From the NCBI GenBank assembly GCA_900543085.1, contig UQQF01000006.1, positions 1 through 64,000 on the forward strand: 64,000 bases of DNA, written 5' to 3'. The stretch comes from an uncultured Eubacteriales bacterium (GTDB lineage Bacteria > Bacillota > Clostridia > Oscillospirales > Oscillospiraceae). This document shows, piece by piece, positions 1 through 8,502 of the stretch; within the stretch, counting starts at the first letter, position 1, and every line of letters starts with the position of its first letter. Under the pieces are notes generated by a model, which saw only the letters and a program-made list of their open reading frames with translations, was not told where the DNA came from and did no database searches. The position numbers were made by a program, and so were the translations under genes.

Positions 1-2
1 AG

Positions 3-212
3 TTTTTCAACAGTGCGATAGAAGTATTGCAGACGCTGGTTATAGCGCTCGGTGCTGGTCTCGGCATCTGGGGCGTCATCAACCTGCTGGAAGGATACGG
101 CCAGGACAACCCCGGCGCTCGCAGCCAGGGTATGAAACAACTGGTCGCGGGCGGTGGCGTTGCGCTCATCGGTATGACGCTCGTGCCGCTGCTCTCGGGC
201 TTGTTCGGCTGA
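3..212 (+). CDS. Maff2-family ICE membrane protein (5' end outside window)
   Basis: A small, very hydrophobic protein with two membrane segments separated by a short polar loop (GYGQDNPGARSQGMKQL). This is the layout of the Maff2 family, which sits just before the VirB6-like gene in Tn1549/CTn-type elements and is thought to be a VirB2/TrbC-like component of the conjugation channel. The frame is open from base 3 with FFNSAIEVLQ before the first TTG, and family members begin a few residues further upstream, so the start lies just outside the window. The role is inferred from family and position. Confidence 0.85.
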   Translation, partial: FFNSAIEVLQTLVIALGAGLGIWGVINLLEGYGQDNPGARSQGMKQLVAGGGVALIGMTLVPLLSGLFG

Positions 213-267
213 TGCGTAAGCAAAACTTGCCCCGCGTCGCATGGCGCGGGGCTGGAGGTGAGGCCGC

Positions 268-1137
268 ATAGAGTTTCTGAAAAATGCGCTGACCGAGTGG
301 ATAAAGGAAATCCTCGCCGGCGGCATTATCTCAAACCTCACCGGCCTTTTCGACAACGTCAACGAGAACGTCTCGCAGATAAGCGGGCAGATAGGCCAGA
401 CGCCGCAGGGCTGGAACGCGGACATTTTCAGCATGATTCAGACCTTGTCCGAGACCGTTATCTTGCCCATTGCCGGCGTAATCCTTGCCATCGTGATGAC
501 GCTGGAGCTTATACAGATAGTGACCGACAGGAACAACTTCCACGAGATAGAAACCGCCGTGTTCTTCAAGTGGATGTTCAAGTCTGCGTGCGCTATTTTA
601 ATAGTGACCAACACCTGGAAGATAGTCATGGGCATTTTCGATGCAGCGCAGAGCGTGGTTGCGCAGGCGGCAGGCGTGGTAATTTCTGATGCCACCGTGG
701 ACATCTCCTCTATGATGGACGGCCTCGAGGAACGGCTGATGGAAATGGACATCGGACCGCTGTTCGGCCTGTGGTTCCAGTCGTTGTTCGTGAACGTCAC
801 CGCCTGGGCGGTGGCCATCTGCATCTTCATCGTTATCTACGGGCGTATGCTTGAAGTGTATTTGACCGCTTCCATCGCGCCAATACCAATGGCGACAATG
901 ATGGGCAAAGAGTTCGGCGGCATGGGTCAGAATTACCTCAGAAGCCTGCTCGCGCTCGCGTTCCAGGCGTTCCTAATCATCGTTTGCGTCGCCATTTACG
1001 CGGTGCTCGTCCAGAACATCGCGCTTGACGAGAATGTGAGCAAGGCCATCTGGACGTGCATGGGATACACCGTACTCTTGTGTTTCACGTTGTTTAAGAC
1101 TAGCAGCATGGCGCGCAGTATCTTCGCCGCGCACTAA
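268..1137 (+). CDS. VirB6/TrbL-like conjugal transfer membrane protein
   Basis: Polytopic membrane protein of about 289 residues with five to six hydrophobic segments, matching the CD1112-type VirB6/TrbL-like component of the mating channel. The first ATG (433) would remove 55 residues that look native (IEFLKNALTEW onward). The frame is open back to a TGA at 259-261, and a strong GGAGGTG at 254-260 lies 7 bases before an ATA codon at 268. I therefore place the start at that ATA, although ATA is a poor initiator. It follows Maff2 and precedes PrgI, the normal order in this ICE family. Family assignment is firm; the start is inference. Confidence 0.85.
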   Translation: MEFLKNALTEWIKEILAGGIISNLTGLFDNVNENVSQISGQIGQTPQGWNADIFSMIQTLSETVILPIAGVILAIVMTLELIQIVTDRNNFHEIETAVFFKWMFKSACAILIVTNTWKIVMGIFDAAQSVVAQAAGVVISDATVDISSMMDGLEERLMEMDIGPLFGLWFQSLFVNVTAWAVAICIFIVIYGRMLEVYLTASIAPIPMATMMGKEFGGMGQNYLRSLLALAFQAFLIIVCVAIYAVLVQNIALDENVSKAIWTCMGYTVLLCFTLFKTSSMARSIFAAH

Positions 1138-1162
1138 TTAAGAAGAAAAAGGAGATTTCAAA

Positions 1163-1534
1163 ATGCCATACATACCCGTACCCAAGGACTTGACCAAGGT
1201 AAAGTCCAAAGTGCTATTCAATCTCACGAAGCGCCAGCTTGTCTGTTTCGGCGGCGGGGCGCTCGTGGGGGTGCCGCTATTTTTCCTGCTCAAAGGGCCG
1301 CTGGGGAACAGCTCGGCGGCTATCTGCATGATTGTAGTCATGATGCCGTTTTTCCTGTTCGCGCTCTACGAGAAAAACGGTTTGCCGCTGGAGAAGTACC
1401 TGTTGTACCTCCTTCGGACGTGCTTCATACGGCCTAAAAAGCGGCCTTACATGACGAACAACCTCTATACAGCCCTTGAGAAGCAGGATAGGTTAGACAG
1501 GGAGGTGCATAGAATCGTTCAACGCAAAACTTAA
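1163..1534 (+). CDS. PrgI-family conjugation membrane protein
   Basis: A protein of 123 residues with a polar N-terminus (YIPVPKDLTKVKSKVLFNLT) typical of PrgI/VirB3-like proteins. Two adjacent membrane helices (about residues 27-45 and 52-70) and a basic cytosolic tail follow. PrgI-type proteins anchor the VirB4 ATPase to the mating channel. An AAAGGAG stands 8 bases before a normal ATG, and the 3' end overlaps the inferred virB4 start by 26 bases, suggesting translational coupling. Confidence 0.88.
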   Translation: MPYIPVPKDLTKVKSKVLFNLTKRQLVCFGGGALVGVPLFFLLKGPLGNSSAAICMIVVMMPFFLFALYEKNGLPLEKYLLYLLRTCFIRPKKRPYMTNNLYTALEKQDRLDREVHRIVQRKT

Positions 1535-3902
1535 CCGCCGCAAGCGGCGCGAGGTGCGCGCGGCCATCGCTGCCGCCAAACGCCCGGCAACCGTGCTCTC
1601 CTCGCAGGACAGCATCCCGTTCGAGAGGATGTTTCCCGACGGCATCTGCCGCGTGGAGGGTCGTCTTTACAGCAAGACTATTCAGTTCCAGGACATCAAC
1701 TACCAACTGAGCCAAAACGAGGACAAGGACGCCATCTTCGACGGTTGGTGCGATTTCCTCAACTATTTTGATGCCTCTGTACGTTTTCAGTTTTCGTTCG
1801 TGAACTCAGCCGCCAACAAGGAAACCTACCGCGACCGCATCGCCATCCCCCTGCGCGGCGACGAGGATGACAGCCTGCGCGCTGAGTATTCGAGGATGCT
1901 GCAAGACCAGCTTGAGCGCGGCAACAACGGCCTCATTAAGAGCAAGCATATCACGTTCGGCATCGAAGCAGATGGATACAAGACTGCGAAGCCGAGACTC
2001 GAAAGACTTGAGACGGACATTCTCAACAACTTCCGCAAGCTCGGCGTCAAGGCTGAGCCATTGGATGGGCGCGCGAGGCTCGCGCTGATGCACGGCATCT
2101 TCCACATTGACGGGCAGGAGCGGTTCAAGTTCTCGTGGGATATGCTCGCGCCCAGTGGACTGAGCGTCAAGGACTTCATCGCGCCCAGCAGCTTCGAGTT
2201 CGCGTCCAGTAAGCACTTCAAGATGGGCGCGAAGTTTGGCGCGGTGTCGTTTCTCAACATTCTCGCGCCCGAGCTGAACGACCGCCTGCTCGCGGATTTG
2301 CTGGATATGGATAGCTCGCTAGTTGTGTCGATGCACGTCAAGGCGCTCGACCAGCTCAACGCCATAAAGACCGTCAAGCGCAAGCTGACGGAGCTGAATG
2401 CGACGAAGATACAGGAACAGAAAAAGGCCGTGAGAAGCGGATACGACATGGACATCCTTCCGAGCGACCTTGCCACCTATGGCACTGAGGCACAGAAGCT
2501 GCTGCAAGAGCTGCAGAGCCGCAACGAGCGTATGTTTTTATTGACGTTCGTGGTCGTGAACACCGCGGATTCGCTCAAGGCGCTTAACAACACGGTGCTG
2601 CAAGCGAAAGGCATCGCTCAGAAGCACAACTGCCAGCTCGTGTCACTGGACTTCCAGCAAGAGGACGGCCTGATGAGCTGCCTGCCACTTGGAATGAACC
2701 GCATAGAGATTCAGCGAGGCTTGACCACATCGAGCCTCGCTATTTTTGTGCCGTTCACGACTCAGGAGCTGTTTCAGCGTGGGCAAGGCGCGTTCTACTG
2801 CGGCACAAACGCACTCAGCGGCAACCTCATCATGGTAGACCGCAAGCTGCAGAAGAACCCGAACGGCCTCATTCTCGGCACACCCGGCAGCGGCAAATCT
2901 TTCGCCGCGAAGCGTGAGATGATAAGCGTCTACCTCCTCACCAACGACGACATCATCGTCTGCGACCCCGAAGCCGAGTATTGGCCGCTGGTGAAGCGAT
3001 TGCATGGGCAGGTAATAAAGATTTCGCCCACAAGCAAGCAGTACGTGAACCCAATGGATTTGAGCCTGGACTACTCCGACGACGACAACCCGCTGAGTCT
3101 AAAAGTGGATTTTATCCTCTCCTTCTGCGACATCGTTGTTGGCTCGAAAGAGGGGTTGAAGCCGGTTGAAAAGACCATCATCGACCGTTGCGTCCGCATG
3201 GTCTACCGGGACTACCTCGCTGACCCGCGCCCGGAAAACATGCCTATTCTTCAAGACCTCTACGACTGTTTGAGGGCACAGGATGAGAAAGAAGCGCAGT
3301 TCCTCGCCACGGCGCTGGAGATCTACGTCACCGGCAGCCTCAACGTGTTCAATCACAGGACGAACGTTGACATCAATAACCGCGTGGTCTGCTACGACAT
3401 CAAGGAGCTGGGCAAGCAGTTAAAGCAGCTAGGTATGCTGGTCGTACAAGATCAGGTCTGGAACCGCGTGACGCGCAACCGCGAGGCCGGCAAGACCACC
3501 CGCTACTACGTCGATGAGTTCCACCTACTTCTCAGGGGCGAATTGGCCTCTTGGAGCGTGGAAGTCTGGAAGCGTTTCAGGAAATGGGGCGGCGTGCCCA
3601 CGGGAATCACGCAGAACGTCAAAGACCTTTTGGCGAGTTCCGAGGTAGAGAACATCCTCGAAAACAGCGACTACATCTGTATGCTCAATCAGGCTCCCGG
3701 CGACCGGCAGATTCTCGCTCAAAAGCTCAACATCTCACCGCATCAGCTCAGCTACGTCACGCAGGCCAACGAGGGCGAGGGGCTGTTGTTTTACGGCAAT
3801 GTAATCGTGCCTTTCGTGGACAGGTTCCCGAAGGATACGGAGATGTACCGCATGATGACTACAAAATTTTCAGACCTACAGAAAGGACAAAATGCAGCAT
3901 GA
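1509..3902 (+). CDS. VirB4-like conjugal transfer ATPase
   Basis: Cytoplasmic ATPase that energises the type IV secretion channel, of the CD1110 type. Walker A (GTPGSGKS) falls near residue 457, the conserved CDPEAEYWPLV follows, and Walker B with the acidic pair (YYVDEFHLLL) is near residue 663. The first canonical start is a GTG at 1554 with no Shine-Dalgarno. GGGAGGTG at 1500-1507 stands directly before an in-frame ATA at 1509 that restores IESFNAKLNRRKRREV, the usual family N-terminus, and an in-frame TAG at 1494 blocks anything longer. About 797 residues. It overlaps prgI at its 5' end, and the next gene by four bases (ATGA). Confidence 0.92.
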   Translation: MESFNAKLNRRKRREVRAAIAAAKRPATVLSSQDSIPFERMFPDGICRVEGRLYSKTIQFQDINYQLSQNEDKDAIFDGWCDFLNYFDASVRFQFSFVNSAANKETYRDRIAIPLRGDEDDSLRAEYSRMLQDQLERGNNGLIKSKHITFGIEADGYKTAKPRLERLETDILNNFRKLGVKAEPLDGRARLALMHGIFHIDGQERFKFSWDMLAPSGLSVKDFIAPSSFEFASSKHFKMGAKFGAVSFLNILAPELNDRLLADLLDMDSSLVVSMHVKALDQLNAIKTVKRKLTELNATKIQEQKKAVRSGYDMDILPSDLATYGTEAQKLLQELQSRNERMFLLTFVVVNTADSLKALNNTVLQAKGIAQKHNCQLVSLDFQQEDGLMSCLPLGMNRIEIQRGLTTSSLAIFVPFTTQELFQRGQGAFYCGTNALSGNLIMVDRKLQKNPNGLILGTPGSGKSFAAKREMISVYLLTNDDIIVCDPEAEYWPLVKRLHGQVIKISPTSKQYVNPMDLSLDYSDDDNPLSLKVDFILSFCDIVVGSKEGLKPVEKTIIDRCVRMVYRDYLADPRPENMPILQDLYDCLRAQDEKEAQFLATALEIYVTGSLNVFNHRTNVDINNRVVCYDIKELGKQLKQLGMLVVQDQVWNRVTRNREAGKTTRYYVDEFHLLLRGELASWSVEVWKRFRKWGGVPTGITQNVKDLLASSEVENILENSDYICMLNQAPGDRQILAQKLNISPHQLSYVTQANEGEGLLFYGNVIVPFVDRFPKDTEMYRMMTTKFSDLQKGQNAA

Positions 3903-4606
3903 CAAATACCAACATTGAAATTTTCAATAACGCAGAGTTCGGGCGAGTTCGCATCATCGAGGAAAACGGCAGCTTTCTGTTTTGTGCCTCAGATGTTGCA
4001 AAAGCGCTCGGTTACAGCAATATTTATGACGCTGTAAGGCGTCATTGCAGGGGGCTCGTGAAACGCGAGGCCCCCACCACAAGCGGCATCCAGATGATGT
4101 CCTATATCCCCGAGGGCGATGTTTACCGCCTCATCGTCCACAGCAAGCTGCCGGCAGCCGAACGCTTCGAGCGCTGGGTGTTCGACGAGGTGCTTCCGTC
4201 TCTGCGCAAGAACGGCATATACATCACCGACCCACTCGTGAGGCAGTTCGCGCGTGACCCGGACTTCGCACACGCCGTTGTTGACGCGCTCTACGAGCAG
4301 ACGGATAGAGTGAACGAGCTTGCGCCAAAGGCAAGCTATTTCGACGCCTTTGTTGACCCCGGCGACGCTGTACCCATTCGCATCGCCGCCAAGCAGCTCG
4401 GCGTGTCTGAACAATGGCTTGTGCGATTGCTCGTCGGTTGCCGTATGCTCTACCGCTGCAACGGGCGGCTGGTGCCGTATGCGGACAGGCGCTTCCGCGG
4501 TATGTTCGCAGTCAAGGAGCGTCGCACGATGGTGACGCCGCTGGGCAAGCAAGTGCTGCACGATTTCATCGGGATGCTGACCAGTGACGAAAAAGCTGCG
4601 GTCTGA
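3899..4606 (+). CDS. BRO-N / KilAC phage-antirepressor-like protein
   Basis: A protein of 235 residues. The N-terminal half is a BRO-N domain (FLFCASDVAKALGYSN, later WVFDEVLPSLRKNG). The C-terminal half is a KilAC/ANT-like helix-turn-helix region (IRIAAKQLGVSEQWLVRLL ... TPLGKQVLHDFI). Such proteins are DNA-binding antirepressors in phages. Here the gene overlaps virB4 by four bases and the next gene by 23, so it is translated as part of the conjugation operon. It could regulate transfer or counter phage or host repressors; its target is not visible. Confidence 0.85.
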   Translation: MTNTNIEIFNNAEFGRVRIIEENGSFLFCASDVAKALGYSNIYDAVRRHCRGLVKREAPTTSGIQMMSYIPEGDVYRLIVHSKLPAAERFERWVFDEVLPSLRKNGIYITDPLVRQFARDPDFAHAVVDALYEQTDRVNELAPKASYFDAFVDPGDAVPIRIAAKQLGVSEQWLVRLLVGCRMLYRCNGRLVPYADRRFRGMFAVKERRTMVTPLGKQVLHDFIGMLTSDEKAAV

Positions 4607-5945
4607 GCCAGCCAAGCCGCGCCCGTCGGCAAAGCTCACGGAGCTGCCGAGCGCTGCCGCGCACAAGGAGGCGTCGCAGTACGAGGATGATAACGTCGGC
4701 GTCGAGGCTGCGAACCGCGTAACCGAGGCCGTAGAGGATGGTGTACGCTACGCTTCAAAGCTGAGCGCCCGCCCGCGGCGCGAGGTGAAAACCGAGCCGC
4801 AGGGTGTTAAGCAACAGCAGAAACGCGGCATCAAGGACGCATACGCCAAGGCGCGGCGCGGCAAGTCCACGACCAGCGCCACCGCCAAAAGCGCGAAAAA
4901 AGCCGCTGAGAAAGAGCGCAAGACGGAGCGTTTCATCGTGCGGCATCGCAAGGGCATCGGCACCGCCGTTGCCCTTTTCCTCGTTGTGGCGTTCTTTGCG
5001 AACGCTTTGACCTCGTGTTCTGTGCTCGTCGAGGGCGGCTTGTCCGGCGTCGGACTAACGACCTACCCAAGCGCCGACGAGGACTTGAAGGGCGCAGAGT
5101 CGGCTTACGTTGCGATGGAGGCCGAGTTGCAGGACTACCTTGACAATTACGAAGCCACACACGACTACGACGAGTACATCTTCGACCTCGACGAGATCTC
5201 GCACGACCCGTATGTGCTTCTGTCGCTTCTGACTGCCCTCAAGGGTAGCGAGTGGACGCTGGACGAGGCGCAATCTGACCTTGAAATGCTGTTCGAGCGC
5301 CAGTATATCTTGACCGAGGACGTGGCCACCGAGACGCGCTATGACGAGAACGGCGAGGCATACGAGTACACGGTCTGCACCGTCACGCTTGAAAACTTTG
5401 ACCTCTCGCATCTGCCGGTCTACCTCTTGACCGAGGATAAGCTCTCAATGTACTCGCTGTACATGGCCACGCTGGGTAATCGCCCCGACCTGTTCCCCGG
5501 CTACTTGCCGAGCACCGACGCTGGGACGGATTACGAGATACCGCCCGAAGCGCTCGAGGACGAACAGTTCGCCGCTATGATGGCCGAGGCCGAGAAGTAC
5601 ATCGGCTTCCCATACGTCTGGGGCGGCTCAAGCCCTGCGACATCCTTCGACTGCTCCGGTTTCGTGAGCTGGGTGGTCAACAACTGCGGCGTCGGCTGGA
5701 GCGTTGGACGCTTGACCGCGCAGGGCTTGTACAACATTTGCACGCCGGTCAGCGAGGCCGAGGCTAAGCCCGGCGACCTCGTGTTCTTCGAGTATACCTA
5801 CGAGGGGCCGTGGATTACCCACGTCGGCATTTATGTAGGTGAGGGCTACATGATTCATGCCGGAAATCCCATCGGCTACTTAAAGTTTATGGACTCATAT
5901 TATTCGGACAATTTTGTAGGCTTCGGGCGGCTTCCAGCCGTCTGA
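4584..5945 (+). CDS. NlpC/P60 cell-wall hydrolase of the conjugation apparatus
   Basis: A 453-residue membrane-anchored peptidoglycan hydrolase. A Lys/Ala-rich cytoplasmic N-terminus of about 125 residues is followed by one membrane helix (AVALFLVVAFFANALTS), an extracellular spacer and a C-terminal NlpC/P60 domain. The catalytic Cys is about residue 357 (FDCSGFVSW) and the His about 413 (THVGIYVG). In CTn/Tn1549 elements this CD1108-type protein is expected to open the wall locally for the mating channel. It starts at GTG inside the end of the BRO gene. Confidence 0.9.
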   Translation: MTKKLRSEPAKPRPSAKLTELPSAAAHKEASQYEDDNVGVEAANRVTEAVEDGVRYASKLSARPRREVKTEPQGVKQQQKRGIKDAYAKARRGKSTTSATAKSAKKAAEKERKTERFIVRHRKGIGTAVALFLVVAFFANALTSCSVLVEGGLSGVGLTTYPSADEDLKGAESAYVAMEAELQDYLDNYEATHDYDEYIFDLDEISHDPYVLLSLLTALKGSEWTLDEAQSDLEMLFERQYILTEDVATETRYDENGEAYEYTVCTVTLENFDLSHLPVYLLTEDKLSMYSLYMATLGNRPDLFPGYLPSTDAGTDYEIPPEALEDEQFAAMMAEAEKYIGFPYVWGGSSPATSFDCSGFVSWVVNNCGVGWSVGRLTAQGLYNICTPVSEAEAKPGDLVFFEYTYEGPWITHVGIYVGEGYMIHAGNPIGYLKFMDSYYSDNFVGFGRLPAV

Positions 5946-5964
5946 AGCCGGAAAGGAGACACTT

Positions 5965-6165
5965 TTGGACGCAAGAATACCCAAGATGCGCGCCGAGGCC
6001 GCACGGCTCAAGGCGCGCATAGACAATCTGACCGCGCGTTACACGGCGATGGTGGACAAGATTACCGAGCTTGAAAACCTGGAGATCGTCGGCCTCGTCC
6101 GCGCGGAAAACGTGAGCATAGAGCAGCTCGCGGCGCTCATACATGGAGGTGACGCCGATGCGTAA
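5965..6165 (+). CDS. DUF4315 small coiled-coil ICE protein
   Basis: A 66-residue, mostly helical protein (PKMRAEAARLKARIDNLTA) of the DUF4315 type, found in this position in many CTn-like elements. The function is unknown; a coiled-coil partner for neighbouring transfer proteins is plausible. It starts at TTG (5965) behind AAAGGAG and overlaps the next gene by 8 bases. Confidence 0.8.
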   Translation: MDARIPKMRAEAARLKARIDNLTARYTAMVDKITELENLEIVGLVRAENVSIEQLAALIHGGDADA

Positions 6166-6880
6166 GCTCGCACCCATGCTCTGTGCTGCCGCGCTCACGC
6201 TGAGCCTCGCCGTGCCTGCGAGTGCGTATTACGCATCCAACGAAAATGGCAACAACGAGCCGGGCGGTCCCATTACGAGCGTCAATGTTACCTCTGAGCC
6301 GGTAGCGGAGCCTACGCTGCCGAGCCTTGGAGGTCTTACGCCTGACGGCAACCTCGCTCTCATAGACGACATTCTCGGCGGCGCGTACTACTCCAGCGAG
6401 GAAGTGGGCGATAGCCAGATGCAGTTCGTGACCGTGGAATCTAAGAACGGCAACACGTTCTACCTGGTAATTGACCACGCGACTGGCGACGTGTATTTCC
6501 TTAACCTCGTGGACGAGGCCGACCTCCTCGCGTTGCTCGAGGATGAGGGCTACGAGGTCGAGTGCGACTGCGCAGAGAAATGCCAGCCGGGAGCGGTCAA
6601 CACCGATTGCCCCATCTGCCGCACTGACCTAAACGAGTGCGCCGGCGCTGAACCGGAGCCGACGCCCGAGCCGACTGAAGCGCCATCGACTGAACCGCAA
6701 GAGGACAACGACAGCGGCTTCAACGCTACTGTGCTGCTGCCCATCGCGCTCATCGTAGTCCTCGGCGCTGGCGGCGCGTACTACTTCCTCAAGGTACGCA
6801 AGCGCAAGCCTGACACGTCCGGTGCAACCGACCTCGACGACTACGACTTCCCCGAGGACGATGAGGACGAGGTGAAGTAA
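6158..6880 (+). CDS. DUF4366 (CD1107-type) exported membrane protein
   Basis: A 240-residue protein with a signal peptide (about 1-24, ending in PASA), an extracytoplasmic domain with two Cys pairs (ECDCAEKC and CPIC), a Pro/Glu/Thr-rich stalk, a membrane helix (LLPIALIVVLGAGGAYYFL) and an acidic tail. This is the DUF4366/CD1107 layout. I chose ATG 6158 because GGAGGTG lies just before it and the signal peptide then starts MRKL. The function is not established; position implies a surface-exposed part of the mating apparatus. Confidence 0.85.
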   Translation: MRKLAPMLCAAALTLSLAVPASAYYASNENGNNEPGGPITSVNVTSEPVAEPTLPSLGGLTPDGNLALIDDILGGAYYSSEEVGDSQMQFVTVESKNGNTFYLVIDHATGDVYFLNLVDEADLLALLEDEGYEVECDCAEKCQPGAVNTDCPICRTDLNECAGAEPEPTPEPTEAPSTEPQEDNDSGFNATVLLPIALIVVLGAGGAYYFLKVRKRKPDTSGATDLDDYDFPEDDEDEVK

Positions 6881-7050
6881 TGCGCTACCGCTTCACCAAC
6901 AGCCCATTTGAGCGCATGATGACCCGCATCCCTCCTGCACCCGCACCTGACCCGCCGCCGAAGCCGCCCGAAGGTCACTTCTGCTATGGCTGTGCGAGGT
7001 ACGGGCTGGGATGTGTCAGACCGTGTTACAGGGACGCGGAGAGGAAATGA
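6880..7050 (+). CDS. Small Cys-rich ICE protein
   Basis: A 56-residue ORF whose ATG overlaps the preceding TAA by one base. It has a basic N-terminus (MRYRFTNSPFERMM), a Pro-rich linker and a compact Cys cluster (CYGCARYGLGCVRPC) that could bind one metal ion. I recall similar tiny genes closing the transfer operon in related elements, but I assign no function. The coding call rests on tight coupling, the Cys motif and the terminator directly after it. Confidence 0.6.
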   Translation: MRYRFTNSPFERMMTRIPPAPAPDPPPKPPEGHFCYGCARYGLGCVRPCYRDAERK

Positions 7051-7055
7051 AAAAT

Positions 7056-7085
7056 AGGTATGGGCGCCCTAAGATGCCCATACCT
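7056..7085. terminator. Terminator closing the conjugation operon
   Basis: Perfect 10-bp inverted repeat, AGGTATGGGC / GCCCATACCT, with a 10-base loop, right after the small Cys-rich gene and just before the 3' end of a convergent gene. It could serve both strands. Confidence 0.7.
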
Positions 7086-7103
7086 ACTATATAAAGCCAG
7101 GAA

Positions 7104-7715
7104 TTAAAGCCCAGGCAACGCTGCGGTTGCCCCATATACAATGTTAGTGGCCGTATAATCTAAATCCAGTAAACCGTGCCGGATAAAATAGGGCGGTGTT
7201 TCATTTACCCACAGCTTGTACAGATAACAATTCAAAATAAGCATTGCAGCGGTGCTATCAATCGCATTTTTATAAGTAGCATACGAAAAATAATGGTGCC
7301 GTTCGTGTTTAATTTTATCATAAGCGAGCCACCATGATGGAGCTTTTATATTTTCACTGACCCAAACGTCGAAAGGGAAAATATCTATTTCAGTTGAAAC
7401 TATTGTTGCCTTAGCATGATTGATTTCTGGGAACCGTGAAACTATCACTTTTGAAATGGCTTTCATATTTACATTTGCGTCTTGTTCATCGATTCTGCTA
7501 TTTGGATTAATAATCCCGCATAGCAACTTGGCTACCGCTTCTACCTCTGCACAGGATGCAAGAAGTATTTTCGCAAATTCTAAAGAATACGTTGAAAAAT
7601 TTTCTTCTACTGGTTCAACGTATCTAGATGCACTACCTAATTCCTCGTTTATGATTTCGGCATATCTCCAATATTTTAGCGCCTGACGTAATGCGTATGT
7701 ATTTTGTTCATCCAT
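7104..7715 (-). CDS. Hypothetical cargo protein with KHER motif
   Basis: A 203-residue protein with no membrane segment. Its C-terminal half (WWLAYDKIKHERHHYF, then a hydrophobic helix) follows a WW...YxxxKHxR pattern that I have seen in uncharacterised, possibly HEPN-like, families. Base composition is clearly more AT-rich than the transfer genes around it and the gene opposes the operon, so it looks like later-acquired cargo. An effector or defence role is possible but not shown. Confidence 0.6.
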   Translation of the reverse strand: MDEQNTYALRQALKYWRYAEIINEELGSASRYVEPVEENFSTYSLEFAKILLASCAEVEAVAKLLCGIINPNSRIDEQDANVNMKAISKVIVSRFPEINHAKATIVSTEIDIFPFDVWVSENIKAPSWWLAYDKIKHERHHYFSYATYKNAIDSTAAMLILNCYLYKLWVNETPPYFIRHGLLDLDYTATNIVYGATAALPGL

Positions 7716-7729
7716 TTAGCCTTATCTCC

Positions 7730-8134
7730 TCACTTCATAGCCAGGAACTCGGCGGCGGTCATTATTTTCGGGTGCTTGATGCCCGATTCGAGGAAGTCCT
7801 TGTCGCCTGTCAAGAGCACATCCACACCACTTGCTATGGCGGCTCGGAGTATAGGTCTGTCTGCAACATCGCGCACACTCTGCTCGGCGTCCGTCTCCGG
7901 TTCGGGAACTGGTACAACCTCAATGGACATGAGCGCCGTCGCAAGAAAGCGCTCCATTGCGTACAGCTTTGTCGGGAACTTCCGGTTAAATACGCGCCGC
8001 AATTCGTCTATGTTCTGTTCGCAGACCACGGCGTGATTCGGGTGCGTTACCGCCTTGGCGTATGCCAGAAAAGGTGTACCGCCGGAGCTGAGCGCGGCAG
8101 AGATGAGAATGTTCGTATCTATGAGAACCTTCAT
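7730..8134 (-). CDS. PIN-domain toxin
   Basis: A 134-residue PIN nuclease of the putative toxin family. The first conserved acid is in VLIDTNILISA, further acids lie in the middle (QNIDELRR, VRDVADRP), and the last is in LLTGDKDFLE. Such toxins are Mg-dependent RNases. The ATG overlaps the end of the upstream AbrB-like antitoxin gene by four bases, the usual arrangement. It probably stabilises the ICE. Confidence 0.88.
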   Translation of the reverse strand: MKVLIDTNILISAALSSGGTPFLAYAKAVTHPNHAVVCEQNIDELRRVFNRKFPTKLYAMERFLATALMSIEVVPVPEPETDAEQSVRDVADRPILRAAIASGVDVLLTGDKDFLESGIKHPKIMTAAEFLAMK

Positions 8135-8400
8135 TCGTCCGCGCCCTCGCTGCGCATTTCTGCAATGAGCGCGTTCACATCATCCTCGCTTGTAAGTCCG
8201 CTGCGTTCGGCCTCGCCCATCATTTCTTGCTGGAGCATCTGCATTGCGTAGACAGCCGAGTTGACCATGCGGACGCTCTGACCCTCAACTATAAAAGTCA
8301 CGCGGTCACCGCTGGATACACCCAGCGCGTCGCGCACGTCCTTGGGAATCGTTATCTGACCCTTGGACATCACTTTGGCATTGTCCATGAACACATCCAT
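8131..8400 (-). CDS. AbrB/MazE-type antitoxin
   Basis: An 89-residue protein with an N-terminal swapped-hairpin DNA-binding domain (MSKGQITIPKDVRDALGV) and a C-terminal toxin-binding tail. The ATG at 8400 is preceded at good spacing by GAGGTG, so I prefer it over the GTG nine bases upstream. It is expected to neutralise the PIN toxin and repress the pair through the dyad in its leader. Confidence 0.87.
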   Translation of the reverse strand: MDVFMDNAKVMSKGQITIPKDVRDALGVSSGDRVTFIVEGQSVRMVNSAVYAMQMLQQEMMGEAERSGLTSEDDVNALIAEMRSEGADE

Positions 8401-8422
8401 CTGTATCACCTCGGTATAGAAA

Positions 8423-8471
8423 GTAGGGATTACCCTACCTGTATTATATGCTGGAGGTGCGAAAAAATCAA
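8423..8471 (-). promoter_or_regulatory. Promoter and operator of the AbrB/PIN pair
   Basis: On the minus strand TTGATT (8466-8471) and TATAAT (8443-8448) are 17 bases apart. Just downstream, GTAGGG/CCCTAC arms (8423-8438, four-base gap) form a dyad over the transcription start region, the expected autoregulatory operator. The promoter faces away from topB and lies within its upstream region. Confidence 0.6.
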
Positions 8472-8502
8472 GGAAATTCTGTTAGCAAAGGAGACATGAC
8501 TA

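Noticed and set aside
258..689. GTG-started 143-codon ORF overlapping the start of the virB6-like gene
   Set aside because: It uses the same GGAGGTG region but the product is Arg/His/Asp-rich with no family. The virB6-like frame clearly continues through the region.
3551..3898. Upstream extension of the BRO/KilAC ORF
   Set aside because: This part runs inside virB4 in another frame. The ATG at 3899 with ATGA overlap gives the family-length protein.
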